DNA of 64,000 nt from Bacteroidales bacterium UBA4070 (GCA_002383485.1 DFYY01000042.1:93065-157064); one strand, 5' to 3'. Numbered from the stretch's first letter, positions 15,610 to 24,839 are shown. The notes: generated from the sequence alone by a model not told the origin. Numbers and translations are program-made.

Positions 15610-16433
15610 TAAAGCCTCAGGAAATTTCGAAAATAGCGAGCAGAGAAGGTGTCAGATTTCAGCAAATTGAGAAGGATTATATCATTTCCTGGGTATTATG
15701 GGGAATATATAATCATGGTATTCTAAAGGATGCATTAATCTTTAAAGGTGGGACGTGTATTAAAAAGATTTTCATTGAGGACTACCGCTACTCTGAAGAT
15801 ATTGATTTTACACTTGACCCATCATTGGAGAATACACTATCAGATGAAGATATTTATAAGGCATTTGATGAAATATTTGTAAGCATTAAAGAAGCAGCCA
15901 ATATTGATCTTTCTATCCCTGAAGATTCAAAGGAAGTTCATGAATCAGAATCCCTTAAATTCTTCATTGACTATATTGGCCCTCTCGGAGTTAAGAGCGA
16001 CCATATTAAAACCGATATTGGGAAAGGTGAAAAGCTCGAATTTGAAGTTGTAAAAAAAACTATGCTGAATGATTACTCAGATCTTGAGGAAGAAGGGGAG
16101 GTAACTATTTTAAGTTATAGCCTGGAAGAAATAGTTATTGAAAAAATGGCTGCCTTGATGGGGAGGACAATTCCACGTGATATATATGATTTCGAGTACT
16201 TAACAAACGCTGAAGGAATTGAACTGCAGGATGTATTTATAGAATTTCAACAGAAAGCTGAACATAAAGGTCAGGATCCAAAAGAATTTGTTCAAAAGGT
16301 AACAGCAAAGGAGAAAATTTTTGAGAAAGCCTGGACTGAAAATTTAAGCCATCAGATTAAGGATCTGCGAAAATTCAAAGACGTATGGAGGGATTTCAAC
16401 AAGCAATTGAGGCAGTTCGAGAAATGCAAGTAA
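15606..16433 (+). CDS. abiEii: AbiEii toxin, nucleotidyltransferase
   Basis: 275 residues of the AbiEii family. The nucleotidyltransferase motifs are visible as FKGGT at 46-50 and SEDIDF at 63-68, whose aspartates (D65, D67) bind metal. Members transfer nucleotides to tRNA acceptor ends or otherwise block growth during phage infection. Length and motif spacing are those of an intact toxin. It is translated from an ATGA overlap with abiEi and shares its promoter. No obvious terminator follows. Confidence 0.9.
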   Translation: MIKPQEISKIASREGVRFQQIEKDYIISWVLWGIYNHGILKDALIFKGGTCIKKIFIEDYRYSEDIDFTLDPSLENTLSDEDIYKAFDEIFVSIKEAANIDLSIPEDSKEVHESESLKFFIDYIGPLGVKSDHIKTDIGKGEKLEFEVVKKTMLNDYSDLEEEGEVTILSYSLEEIVIEKMAALMGRTIPRDIYDFEYLTNAEGIELQDVFIEFQQKAEHKGQDPKEFVQKVTAKEKIFEKAWTENLSHQIKDLRKFKDVWRDFNKQLRQFEKCK

Positions 16434-16819
16434 TGAATCGGCCAGGTGATTTACTTGAGATTTGCAAAACATTACAAAGTGCATAAACCAACCCCTTTTT
16501 CATTAGAAATGTAGTGAAATTGGTAGTCTGACTACCATTATTGGAAAATATTTAATGGATTCAGAAATTAAATTCTAAAAGGTTTTCTGCTCTGCTGACC
16601 TCATTCCAAAGTTTAATGGACATTAATTCATCAAACTCTTTGTTATCAGAAAGACTCCACAAAACAGGAGCATCTTTCAGCATAGTCTGACGGACAGTGA
16701 TTATTTTATTCTCTGAGAAGAAAAACAGACTGTAGTATACTATACTGAAGATTTCAGGGAAACACTTAATAAACTTCCCGAACACTGGCTGACACCGAAG
16801 AAAAGAGAGCTTAAAAGCA
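16434..16819. other. intergenic region with degraded coding sequence
   Basis: No intact gene. A perfect 7-bp dyad GGTAGTC-T-GACTACC lies at 16522-16536. A rightward frame open from about 16711 (with a stretch reading LNKLPEHWLTPKKREL) runs close to the DUF1998 fragment but in a different frame and ends in a stop shortly after it begins. A leftward frame at 16561-16785 has a protein-like C-terminal half. The region looks like the junction of several decayed genes. Confidence 0.45.
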
Positions 16820-17497
16820 TTGATTCAGAGTATATGTACAGTACTGAACCTTGATGATGATGAAATCGGGGGGCTGTATCAGCCAATTACAGGGAAGAAC
16901 AGAAAAATCATCATCTATGAAACATCAGAGGGAGGTGCCGGTACGCTATCATCAATTGCATCTGACAGCGACCTGTTAAGAAGGATATCGTCCAAGGCAC
17001 TCTACATTCTTCACTACGACGAAACAGGCAAAGACCTTCATGATGCCTGCGACAAATCATGTTACGGTTGTATCTGTACCTATTACAACCAGAGAAACCA
17101 TAAATACTTTGACCGCTCCGCTGTAAAGGAATTTCTGTTGCAGATGTCACAGATTAATGCTCTTCATTCTTCATTTGATCAAAACGTTAAGTATAACGAG
17201 TACCTGAAAACGGATCTGACAAGTCTTGAAAGGGAAGTGCTGATAAGACTAAAGGAACAAAACGCCAGGATTCCTTCCGGAATACATAAAGTTATCTCAA
17301 AGGATGGAGAACTGATAGCCGAGGCAGATTTTTACTATGAGCCAAAAATCTGTGTCTTCATCAACGGGCCTGACCATGACAAGGATTATGTAAAAGTGGA
17401 TGATGAGAAAAAGCAGATGAAGCTTAAGAAGCTGGGATACAAAGTCTTGTCTGTTCATCATGAAAATCACTCATCGCCAATTTATTTGATCCTCTAA
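16820..17497 (+). pseudogene. C-terminal remnant of a DUF1998 helicase-associated protein with a nuclease-like tail
   Basis: About 225 codons, with no good start codon (TTG) and an in-frame TGA about 30 bases upstream. Residues about 1-105 match the DUF1998 domain: a LNLDDDEIGG segment, IIIYETSEGGAG, and the cysteine set DACDKSCYGCICTY. Residues about 145-220 look like a C-terminal endonuclease-type domain (ELIAEADFYYEPKICVFINGPDHD). Intact proteins of this kind are large helicases or partner proteins, for example in DISARM-like and MrfAB-like contexts. Here the N-terminal bulk is missing, so it is a remnant of a lost defence gene at the edge of the low-G+C region. Confidence 0.7.
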
Positions 17498-17724
17498 AGT
17501 AATGATTTTGATGAAGCGTTATACCCCGGTTGTTACCTGGTTGCAGAATCCGAAGCGTGTTTGACAACACGGGGGCATCAGCGAGCCAAGGTAAATCTCT
17601 GATAGAAAGACAAGATGGAGGGGATGCTAAATCCATTAAAGGAGAACCCCGGCACTTGCAAAAGGGCCCGGGCCGACATCATTCCCGGCACAGGTTTACT
17701 TGACATGCCTGTGCCCTCTTGCTG

Positions 17725-18879
17725 CTACTCTTCCTTTGCAGGGATTACCAACCGCATGTCAGGCATGGCGAAGATGACACCCTTGTTGGCCTGCTTGAGC
17801 TCCTGAACAGTAATATCATATTTCCTGGCTATGTCAGCCAGCGATTCACCCTTCTGCACCTTGTGAATCTTCATTTTCTCGACAGCAGGCTTCGGCTTCA
17901 CCTCGCTCTTCGGGGCGGAGGGTGTCTGCTGCTGCACACCGGTCTGTGTTCCGGCATCGGTCTGCGTCCTGGTCTCAGGCTGTACTTTCGCTTCCGTGGC
18001 CTCCTTTACCTCTGCAGGTTTGTCTGCTACATATTCAACAACTGCCTGCTTGCCTGATGCCGGCTGAGTAACTGGCTGCTCCTGGCGGGGCATCTGCACT
18101 GTCTGAGCAGGATTCTCCTGCTTCGGCATCTGCGTTGTCTGCGCGGGTGTATCCTGGCGAGGCATGGTTGTAGCTGCTCCTGCAGGCTGGTTGCCGGGGG
18201 CATTACCGCCGGCAGCAGGCCTGTCAGAGGGAACCGTTCCGGTGGCAGCATAATTTTCCTCTATCACCGCCATGGCCATTGACGCCGGAATCTTCAGCAT
18301 CTGCCCCGACTGAAGTCCTCCGGCTGGAATGACGTTCTCCCGGTCGATATCCAGGATTGTGACTTTATATGCCTTTGCAATTGAATATAGAGTCTGGCCC
18401 TTTTGCACCTCATGCATATAATATGTCCGGCCTCCTGAGACTATCTTTTCACCGGAGATCCTGATACCGTTCACTTCAACAGGCTGTGTTGCAGCCGGTA
18501 CCCGTAAACTGCCTGTTGCCTGCTGCGCTGGACGGGCCTGTACGGGTGGTGCTGTCTGCCGGGCCGGCTGAACTGGCTGCCGAGTCACCGAAGCCTGCCC
18601 GTCAGGTGCCGGAATGCGAAGAACCTGTCCGGTCTGGATGCCGTTGACAGGAATTACATTCTCACTGGTAATCAAATCAATAGAAACCCCGTATGCCCGC
18701 GAGATGGAATAGAGAGTCTGGTTTTTCTGCACCTCGTGTATGTAATAAACCTTGCCGCCGGAAACGACCTTCTCTTCTGACACCTGAACGGGAATCTGTG
18801 CACTCGCGACTGAGGGGACAGCCAGGGTTATCAGCAGTGCGATAACAGGCAGGAATCGCATCAAAGACATACTTTTCAT
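17725..18879 (-). CDS. exported LysM-domain protein
   Basis: 384 residues with a signal peptide (about 1-28, ending VASAQ). Three LysM peptidoglycan-binding domains are visible. The first two are near-identical in form (HEVQKNQTLYSISRAYGVS around residue 50 and HEVQKGQTLYSIAKAYKVT around 160). A third sits at the extreme C-terminus (KVQKGESLADIARKYDIT). The two N-terminal repeats are separated from the third by a long Pro/Gln/Thr/Ala-rich linker (about 220-330). No catalytic domain is present, so it is probably a cell-wall-binding scaffold in the periplasm. It is the first core gene right of the accessory region and is divergent from pdxH. Confidence 0.9.
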   Translation of the reverse strand: MKSMSLMRFLPVIALLITLAVPSVASAQIPVQVSEEKVVSGGKVYYIHEVQKNQTLYSISRAYGVSIDLITSENVIPVNGIQTGQVLRIPAPDGQASVTRQPVQPARQTAPPVQARPAQQATGSLRVPAATQPVEVNGIRISGEKIVSGGRTYYMHEVQKGQTLYSIAKAYKVTILDIDRENVIPAGGLQSGQMLKIPASMAMAVIEENYAATGTVPSDRPAAGGNAPGNQPAGAATTMPRQDTPAQTTQMPKQENPAQTVQMPRQEQPVTQPASGKQAVVEYVADKPAEVKEATEAKVQPETRTQTDAGTQTGVQQQTPSAPKSEVKPKPAVEKMKIHKVQKGESLADIARKYDITVQELKQANKGVIFAMPDMRLVIPAKEE

Positions 18880-18987
18880 TTTTACAAAAACAAAGGTAAT
18901 ATTTTCGTCTAATTGAGAACCGACCCTGCAAAGTAAACATAATCTTTAGATTGGTGTTTTATTTATTACCATAAAACAATTTACCAC

Positions 18988-19644
18988 ATGAATTCCATAC
19001 GCAGGATGACCAGCATGCTCAGGAACGAGTATCATGGCGAAGGTCTCAACCTTGCTGATTTCTCACATGATCCCGTCGAACAGTTCGGTAGATGGATGGA
19101 GGATGCTCTCTCTATGAAAGTCAGGGAACCCAATGCAGTCCACCTGGCTACAGCTGACGCCTCCGGCAGGCCATCGGGCAGGATAGTTCTTCTGCGCGAT
19201 TTCAGCCTTAAGGGATTCACCTTCTTCACCAGCTACGGAAGCCGCAAAGGCGAAGAGATGAAGCAGAACAGCCACGCGGCAATGACATTCTTCTGGAGTG
19301 ACTTATACCGTCAGGTGAGGCTTGGCGGCAGGGTCACGAAGCTGCCTTCGGAGGAGTCGGACGCCTATTTCATGAGCCGTCCACGAGAGAGTCAGATCAG
19401 TGCTGCAGCATCCCATCAGAGTCGTTTTCTGGAGAGCAGGGAGCTACTCGAAAGAAACGCTGCTGAAGTGGATGAGAAATTCAGGGATCAGCCCATTCCA
19501 CGCCCTGAGAACTGGGGTGGTTACTGCCTTGAGCCGGACTACATAGAGTTCTGGCAGGGAAGGGAACACCGTCTGCACGACCGTATTGTCTACACAAGAA
19601 ACAGTGACAGTGCGGGCTGGACAATAAGGCTCCTCTACCCGTGA
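18988..19644 (+). CDS. pdxH: pyridoxamine 5'-phosphate oxidase
   Basis: 218 residues, the usual length of the FMN-dependent enzyme that oxidises pyridoxamine/pyridoxine 5'-phosphate to pyridoxal 5'-phosphate. Family markers: the FMN-binding segment SGRIVLLRDFSLKGFTFFT, KGEEMKQN, MSRPRESQISAAASHQS, and the C-terminal WQGREHRLHDR with a terminal RLLYP. The start gives the correct N-terminal length. It stands alone between the divergent LysM gene and the convergent ABC transporter. Confidence 0.97.
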   Translation: MNSIRRMTSMLRNEYHGEGLNLADFSHDPVEQFGRWMEDALSMKVREPNAVHLATADASGRPSGRIVLLRDFSLKGFTFFTSYGSRKGEEMKQNSHAAMTFFWSDLYRQVRLGGRVTKLPSEESDAYFMSRPRESQISAAASHQSRFLESRELLERNAAEVDEKFRDQPIPRPENWGGYCLEPDYIEFWQGREHRLHDRIVYTRNSDSAGWTIRLLYP

Positions 19645-19706
19645 CAGCTCAATAGCGTTCTCTTCCGGTAGCCCGGTAAACAACCCTGAAACAATTCCTT
19701 ACCGCA

Positions 19707-21473
19707 TCAGTTCCTGAACTGCAACTCAGTCAGAGTCTTGTAAAGACCGTTATGATTGGCTATCAGTTCTGTATGGGTACCTTGCTCAACAATGTGACCA
19801 TCATTCAGCACAATGATGTGATCTGCCTTACGAACCGTGGAGAGCCTGTGTGCAATCACCAGTGAGGTGCGTCCTGCCATGAGTTTCTCCAGGGCCTCCT
19901 GTACCTGCCGCTCCGATTCGGAATCAAGTGACGAGGTAGCCTCATCAAGAATCAGTATCCGCGGATTTTTAAGGACAGCCCTGGCGATTGCAATCCTCTG
20001 ACGTTGGCCACCCGAGAGTTGCACGCCTCTCTCTCCAACCACCGTATCAAGCTGCCCGGGGAAGGAGCTGATGAAGTCCCAGGCATTTGCCTGTTTCGCT
20101 GCTTCCTCTATCTCACCATCAGTTGCTCCAGGTTTGCCATATGCTATATTCTCACGGATCGTACCTCCGAAGAGGAATACATCCTGCATAACCACAGCCA
20201 TCTGGGAGCGCAGCGCCGTCAGAGGGAACCCGGAGCTGTCGCGACCGTCAAACATTATCATTCCCTCAGTCGGATCATAAAGCCTTAGCAGAAGTGAAGC
20301 GATAGTTGATTTCCCTGCTCCGCTGGGCCCGACAAGCGCCACCTGCCGACCGGGAGCGACGGAGAAGCTCACATCCTTCAATACCACCACCTCCTGCCGG
20401 GAGGGATACCTGAATCCGACGTGTTCAAACTTTATCTCCCCCTTAAGGGCATAAGCCTCTTCAGGCACATACGATGCATCAATATCCTCTGTCTTCTCAT
20501 CAAGCAGCAGCAACAGGTTTTCTGAGGCGCCGATTGTCTTCTGAAGCCTGGCGTACACGCCTGCCATCCCGGCAATGTTTCCACCGATAAAACCTGAATA
20601 GATGACAAACGAGAAGAGTTGTCCGGCCTCCATCTGTCCATCGGCCATCATTGTTGCCCCGCGCCATATAACAGCAGCCATCGAAACGAAGAATCCCAGG
20701 ACGATGAATGACACGGCTGCCTGGTACTTGCCGCCGGTAATGCCTGCCTGTGCAACTTCCTCAGTCTTATCCCTGTAACGGTGGCTCTCAAACGTCTCAT
20801 TTGTGAAGGCTTTGACATTCTGTATACCCTGCAATGTCTCCTCAACAATTGTATTTGACTCCGCCACAAAAGCCTGTGCCTTCTTCGAGTAACGCCTGAT
20901 GGCCCTCCCCGAATAGAAAGCCATAAGCGAAATGGCCGGGATGATTGCCAGTGTGAACAGGGTAAGCCTGAAGGAACTGATCATCATGAGGGTGATGCCG
21001 CCGGTGATAACCAGCATCTGCGAGAGAAGGTCAGCCAGCGTATTTGTAAGGCTGTCCTGCAACAGTGATATATCAGATGATATGCGGCTGTTGAGCTCCC
21101 CTACCCTTCTCGAGGAGAAGAATGACATTGGCAACCTGATCAGGTGGTTGTAGATATGCTGCCGTATTGATGCCAGCGTCTTCTCGGTTACGACCACAAA
21201 TAGCCTTGTACGTGTGTAGGCAAACAGTGCCTGGGCTATAAGTATGACCAGAAGGATGAGTCCTGTGCGGGTGATCTCACGTGTCATGCCTCCCGAATTA
21301 GCCTGGTCTACCATCTCGCCCAGCAGACGCGGAAACATGAGGCTTGCAGAAGTGGAGAGAAGCAGGAAAAAGAGACCCAGAGCAAACCTGCCGCGATAAG
21401 GTCTCAAAAACCTGTACAGCTTTGCAAGCTCCTTCAATCCTGATCCCGCCCTCTTAGTTGACTTGTCCGACAT
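19707..21473 (-). CDS. ABC exporter, fused permease and ATPase (MsbA-like half-transporter)
   Basis: 588 residues. An N-terminal six-helix exporter domain (about residues 25-310) is followed by an ATPase domain (about 345-585) with Walker A GPSGAGKST, Q-loop, signature LSGGQRQRIAIARA, Walker B ILILDEATSS and the H-loop IAHRLSTV. It works as a homodimer in the inner membrane; the substrate (lipid, drug or peptide) cannot be read from sequence. The closest common label in Bacteroidota is a lipid/multidrug exporter of the MsbA group. No partner half-transporter is adjacent. Confidence 0.92.
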   Translation of the reverse strand: MSDKSTKRAGSGLKELAKLYRFLRPYRGRFALGLFFLLLSTSASLMFPRLLGEMVDQANSGGMTREITRTGLILLVILIAQALFAYTRTRLFVVVTEKTLASIRQHIYNHLIRLPMSFFSSRRVGELNSRISSDISLLQDSLTNTLADLLSQMLVITGGITLMMISSFRLTLFTLAIIPAISLMAFYSGRAIRRYSKKAQAFVAESNTIVEETLQGIQNVKAFTNETFESHRYRDKTEEVAQAGITGGKYQAAVSFIVLGFFVSMAAVIWRGATMMADGQMEAGQLFSFVIYSGFIGGNIAGMAGVYARLQKTIGASENLLLLLDEKTEDIDASYVPEEAYALKGEIKFEHVGFRYPSRQEVVVLKDVSFSVAPGRQVALVGPSGAGKSTIASLLLRLYDPTEGMIMFDGRDSSGFPLTALRSQMAVVMQDVFLFGGTIRENIAYGKPGATDGEIEEAAKQANAWDFISSFPGQLDTVVGERGVQLSGGQRQRIAIARAVLKNPRILILDEATSSLDSESERQVQEALEKLMAGRTSLVIAHRLSTVRKADHIIVLNDGHIVEQGTHTELIANHNGLYKTLTELQFRN

Positions 21474-21660
21474 CTTTCACTCCCTTTGCTCTCAGAAATG
21501 CAAATATAGGTCATTATGTTCACAACTATCCTCCCTTTTGCTCTGCTCATGCAACCTTAAAAGACCGTTCATAACGTGGCGATGCTGTTCATAATTAGTA
21601 TGATGTCAGATCAAAAAAAATGTTATGAAAACTTTAATTTTAATCTTTTAACCTGTACCC

Positions 21661-22236
21661 ATGACTGCCCTCGAGACTTTAAAAAACCTGGTGCTTGCAC
21701 CATACATACTGAAGGCCACAGCGCTTATCAGCGTGCAGAGGGCGGTTGGCGGCAACCAGTTCAGGCACTGCTTTTCTACCCTGGGAATCCTGCTTGATTA
21801 TAAGTTCTATACAAACAGCGTTCTGCTGAAGGCTTCGCTGCTCCATGACCTGCTTGAAGAGATGCCGCAGACGCAGATTGACGAGATAAGGTGGATTGAC
21901 AGTGACGGAACAGCGGTGGTGGAGCTGGTGCTGGAGGTGACGAAGAGAAAGGATGAGACGAAGGCTGAGTACCTGCAGCGACTGCTGGAGTACGGATCAC
22001 ATGATGCCATGTTGCTCAAATGTGCAGACCGCATCAGCAACCTCACCGACCTGCACCGCGACATACAGTCGGATCAGAAAATTTCCGATTACCTTGATCA
22101 GACCGAAAAATATGTCATCCCGATGGCCAGGATGGTGAATCCGGATATGGTTATCGAACTCACTGATCTTGTGGCCAAACGGAGACGCATTCTCAGGATG
22201 ATGGAGTTAGACAACAGGCAGGAGGCGGAATCGTAA
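21661..22236 (+). CDS. stand-alone HD hydrolase of RelA/SpoT type
   Basis: 191 residues comprising only an HD phosphohydrolase domain. Motifs follow the order of the ppGpp hydrolase half of RelA/SpoT: QFRHCFSTLGILLD (first His), LKASLLHDLLEEMP (HD plus acidic pair) and LLKCADRISNLTDL (the late Asp). There is no synthetase, TGS or ACT domain. Small alarmone hydrolases with this layout remove the 3'-pyrophosphate of ppGpp; other nucleotide substrates are possible. Monocistronic, with its own upstream gap of about 190 bases. Confidence 0.75.
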   Translation: MTALETLKNLVLAPYILKATALISVQRAVGGNQFRHCFSTLGILLDYKFYTNSVLLKASLLHDLLEEMPQTQIDEIRWIDSDGTAVVELVLEVTKRKDETKAEYLQRLLEYGSHDAMLLKCADRISNLTDLHRDIQSDQKISDYLDQTEKYVIPMARMVNPDMVIELTDLVAKRRRILRMMELDNRQEAES

Positions 22237-22309
22237 GAGCAGCCTTGCCAGGCAAACGGCCTGCACCCGGCACTTGCAGGTACGGGTAGCATTGCCGGCC
22301 GGTCACGGA

Positions 22310-22759
22310 TCAGCCCAGAAGCTGTTTTACCTTTGCGGAGATCTCCCGTCCTTCAGCCTTGCCGGCCAGTTCCTTAGTGGCAACACCCATGACCCTTCCC
22401 ATATCTGACGGACCCTTTGCCCCTGTGCGGTTTATTATATCCTTCAGTGCTGCCTCCAGTTCCTGATCACTCATGGCTGCAGGCAGGTATCTCTCGAGCA
22501 CCGCTGCCTCATTCTCTTCTTTCTCCCACAGGTCCGGCCTCTTCTGTTCCCTGTAGATGGCGGCCGACTCCTTCCGCTGCTTCACCAGTCTGCGGATGAT
22601 CTTTATCTCTTCCTCTTCAGGAATCACAGTATCCGGTCCCTTTTCCGACCTTGCAAGAATAAATGCGGTCTTGGCAGCTCTGAGAGCCTCCAGGACACCC
22701 TTGTCCTGCGCCTTCATGGCAGCCATGAGGTCGCCTGCAATTTTTTCTGCCAGTGACAT
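22310..22759 (-). CDS. yqeY: GatB/YqeY domain protein
   Basis: 149 residues, full length for YqeY. The family pattern is present: MAAMKAQDKGVLEALRAAK near the start, EIKIIRRLVKQRKESA in the middle, and GAKGPSDMGRVMGVATKEL near the end. YqeY resembles the tRNA-binding tail of GatB (amidotransferase subunit), but its own role is not settled. It is last in a leftward series with the aminotransferase, aldolase and GH92 genes (44-base gap), which may be coincidental. Confidence 0.9.
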   Translation of the reverse strand: MSLAEKIAGDLMAAMKAQDKGVLEALRAAKTAFILARSEKGPDTVIPEEEEIKIIRRLVKQRKESAAIYREQKRPDLWEKEENEAAVLERYLPAAMSDQELEAALKDIINRTGAKGPSDMGRVMGVATKELAGKAEGREISAKVKQLLG

Positions 22760-22803
22760 GATTCAGATATGTTTAATGGTTATAAGACAATGACAAATTT
22801 AAA

Positions 22804-23925
22804 CTATTTTCTGTAGCCGCATGCAGCCAGGGCGCCGGCAACGGCGGCGGTGGTTGCCAGTATGTCTCCTCCTGTCACTGAGCCCATATGACCTACCCTG
22901 AAATAGCTATCCTTTATCCCGGGCAGCAGTCCGCCTGCCAGGATCACATCCGAGGCAGCTATTGCCTTCATGAACTCCGCGCCCCTGACACCGTCAGGAT
23001 AATAAGGTGCCGACAGGGTATTGGCGCTTACCTCCTCGTTTACAGGTATCATCTTCAGTCCCAGGTCGCGCATCGCTGTGCGGAACATGGTGCCCGTCTC
23101 CCTGTGTCTTTTGAACCGTGCCTCCATCCCCTCCTTCAGTATCAGTCTCAGGCTCACCTCCAGCCCGTTCACCAGGTTAACCGCCGGAGTGCCGAAGTAT
23201 GCCGGGCGTCTCTCCTCATATGCCTTCATCACCGGCAGCCAGTGCGTCCAGTCGCTGTAATAGCTGAGCACCGGGCTCTTTCTTTTCTGCCAGGCATCCA
23301 TAGCACGTTCCGACGCTACCAAAAGAGCCAGTCCCGGGGGCACTCCCACAGCCTTCTGCGAGGCCGTCAGCACCACGTCTATTCTCCACTCCTCCTGTCT
23401 TATGACTTCACCGGCCACCGAGCAGACGCCGTCAAGAACGGTGATGACACCGTACTTTTCCCCCAGGGCACCCAACGGTTCAGGGTCAACCCTTACCGCT
23501 GTGGAGGTATCCACATGAGTGAAGGTCATAAGCTTGTATTGAGATCTCTTCAGCTCATCTTCAATAGCCTTCAGGCTTACCACGCTGCCGGTGTCAGCCT
23601 CCAGTACCGTCACCTCTGCGCCGTAGCGTTTCAGCAATGCCGCGTAACGATCCCCGAAATAGCCTGTTGACAGTACCAGTGCCCTGTCACCAGGTTCTAT
23701 GAGGTTTGCACCGGCCGTATCCATTGCCAGAGTTCCGCTGCCGGCCATGATGAACGGCTGGCCAGACGGAGCCAGCCATACCTCACGCATCATCACCAGG
23801 GCACGGCCGAATGACTCAATAAAATCAGGCGCCACATGGCTTGTCGTGGGCATCCCCACGGCCATCATCACCTCCGGTTCAAACTCGATGGGACCGGGTA
23901 TCATTAATAGTTTCCTGCCTTTCAT
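22804..23925 (-). CDS. alanine-glyoxylate aminotransferase family (class V, PLP)
   Basis: 373 residues. PLP-binding lysine K191 lies in TASQKAVGVPPG, and the family's GSGT (62-65) and VDTSTAVRVDP (138-148) segments are present. The region KAYEERRPAYFGTPAVNLV is typical of the AGX1/AGXT branch that transfers the amino group of alanine (or serine) to glyoxylate, forming glycine. Its start overlaps the stop of the aldolase gene by four bases (ATGA). If that aldolase releases glyoxylate, as its sequence suggests, the two enzymes catalyse consecutive steps. A serine-pyruvate or related specificity is possible. Confidence 0.85.
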   Translation of the reverse strand: MKGRKLLMIPGPIEFEPEVMMAVGMPTTSHVAPDFIESFGRALVMMREVWLAPSGQPFIMAGSGTLAMDTAGANLIEPGDRALVLSTGYFGDRYAALLKRYGAEVTVLEADTGSVVSLKAIEDELKRSQYKLMTFTHVDTSTAVRVDPEPLGALGEKYGVITVLDGVCSVAGEVIRQEEWRIDVVLTASQKAVGVPPGLALLVASERAMDAWQKRKSPVLSYYSDWTHWLPVMKAYEERRPAYFGTPAVNLVNGLEVSLRLILKEGMEARFKRHRETGTMFRTAMRDLGLKMIPVNEEVSANTLSAPYYPDGVRGAEFMKAIAASDVILAGGLLPGIKDSYFRVGHMGSVTGGDILATTAAVAGALAACGYRK

Positions 23926-24839
23926 TGTATATTGTTTTCTTTATAGATCATCAGATTATTCCCATTCATCAATGACGTCAGTTGCTCCCTTACATCATCA
24001 TTAACCGGCAGCAGCGGGCTTCTTACATGCCCTCCGTATAGTCCCAGCATATCCATTGCCGCCTTTAGCGCAGGGACTCCCCAGCGCGCCGTCACGGCAG
24101 CATTCAGTGGAATGATGCTGTGCTGCATTTCCCTTGCGCGTGTGAAATCTCCGGTGATGAAGGAACTGTATATCGATAGGCAGTGGGCAGGTGCGATGTT
24201 GGCGCTTGCCAGTATTCCTCCGACGGCGCCCACAGCCAGTGCCGGCAGAAGAAACCCCGCGCCGCCGGCAAGCACCTGGAAGCCTGGCTTTACATTACCC
24301 AGCACCTCTCCCATCTTCGCAACATTGCCTCCTGACTCCTTCAGCCCGATAATATTAGGGTGCTCCGCCATGGTAATAATCATACGTGACGTCATGTCAA
24401 TGCCGGTGTTCCCGGGCATGTTATAAACCAGTACCGGCACCGGCGATGCGTCCGCCACATCATAATAATGCCTTACCAGCTCATCATGATTCATGTTCCC
24501 CTTGTAGTAAAACGGATTCAGAACCAGCACGGCATGGGCTCCCGCCGCTGCGGCAGCCCTGGTGAGAGAGATCGTTTCACGAGTGCTCTGGCAACCTGTT
24601 CCGGCAAGAAGAAGCCGTCCTTCGGGGAGTGCCTCCCGTGCAGCGGAAATGGTTTCAATCTTCTCCTTCTCCGACAGCATCACCTGCTCTCCGTTGGAGC
24701 CAAGAATAAGGAACCCGGCCAGATCAAACCGGGAAAGCTTTTCAATGTTGAACCTGATCTTTCCGGGGAGCAGATTCTCATCAGGGTCAAAGGCTGTAGG
24801 AAGAGGCGGGAAGATCCCGCTTAAATTGAGTATTGACAT
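23922..24839 (-). CDS. DapA-family aldolase resembling 4-hydroxy-2-oxoglutarate aldolase
   Basis: 305 residues, TIM-barrel class I aldolase. GSNGE at 48-52, catalytic Tyr139 in VLVYNMPGNTG and Schiff-base Lys167 in GLKESGG are in place. Beyond the generic DapA pattern, several stretches follow animal HOGA1 as I remember it: RLLLAGTGCQST, FQVLAGGAGFLL, AVGAVGGILASANI and NAAVTARWGVPALK with a YGGHVRSPL end. HOGA splits 4-hydroxy-2-oxoglutarate into pyruvate and glyoxylate. Pairing with an alanine-glyoxylate aminotransferase supports this. Dihydrodipicolinate synthase or N-acetylneuraminate lyase are alternatives, less likely because of the partner gene. Confidence 0.8.
   Translation of the reverse strand: MSILNLSGIFPPLPTAFDPDENLLPGKIRFNIEKLSRFDLAGFLILGSNGEQVMLSEKEKIETISAAREALPEGRLLLAGTGCQSTRETISLTRAAAAAGAHAVLVLNPFYYKGNMNHDELVRHYYDVADASPVPVLVYNMPGNTGIDMTSRMIITMAEHPNIIGLKESGGNVAKMGEVLGNVKPGFQVLAGGAGFLLPALAVGAVGGILASANIAPAHCLSIYSSFITGDFTRAREMQHSIIPLNAAVTARWGVPALKAAMDMLGLYGGHVRSPLLPVNDDVREQLTSLMNGNNLMIYKENNIQ

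Noticed and set aside
16522..16536. Short perfect dyad GGTAGTC-T-GACTACC as an operator
   Set aside because: Single small dyad in decayed sequence with no adjacent regulator or intact promoter.
16561..16785. 74-codon leftward frame
   Set aside because: The C-terminal half looks protein-like but there is no family match, no clear start context, and it overlaps degraded rightward sequence; treated as part of the decayed region.
22888..23670. 260-codon frame antisense to the aminotransferase gene
   Set aside because: Shadow frame of a strongly coding gene; its composition (His, Gln, Arg, Ser rich) is typical of antisense frames.
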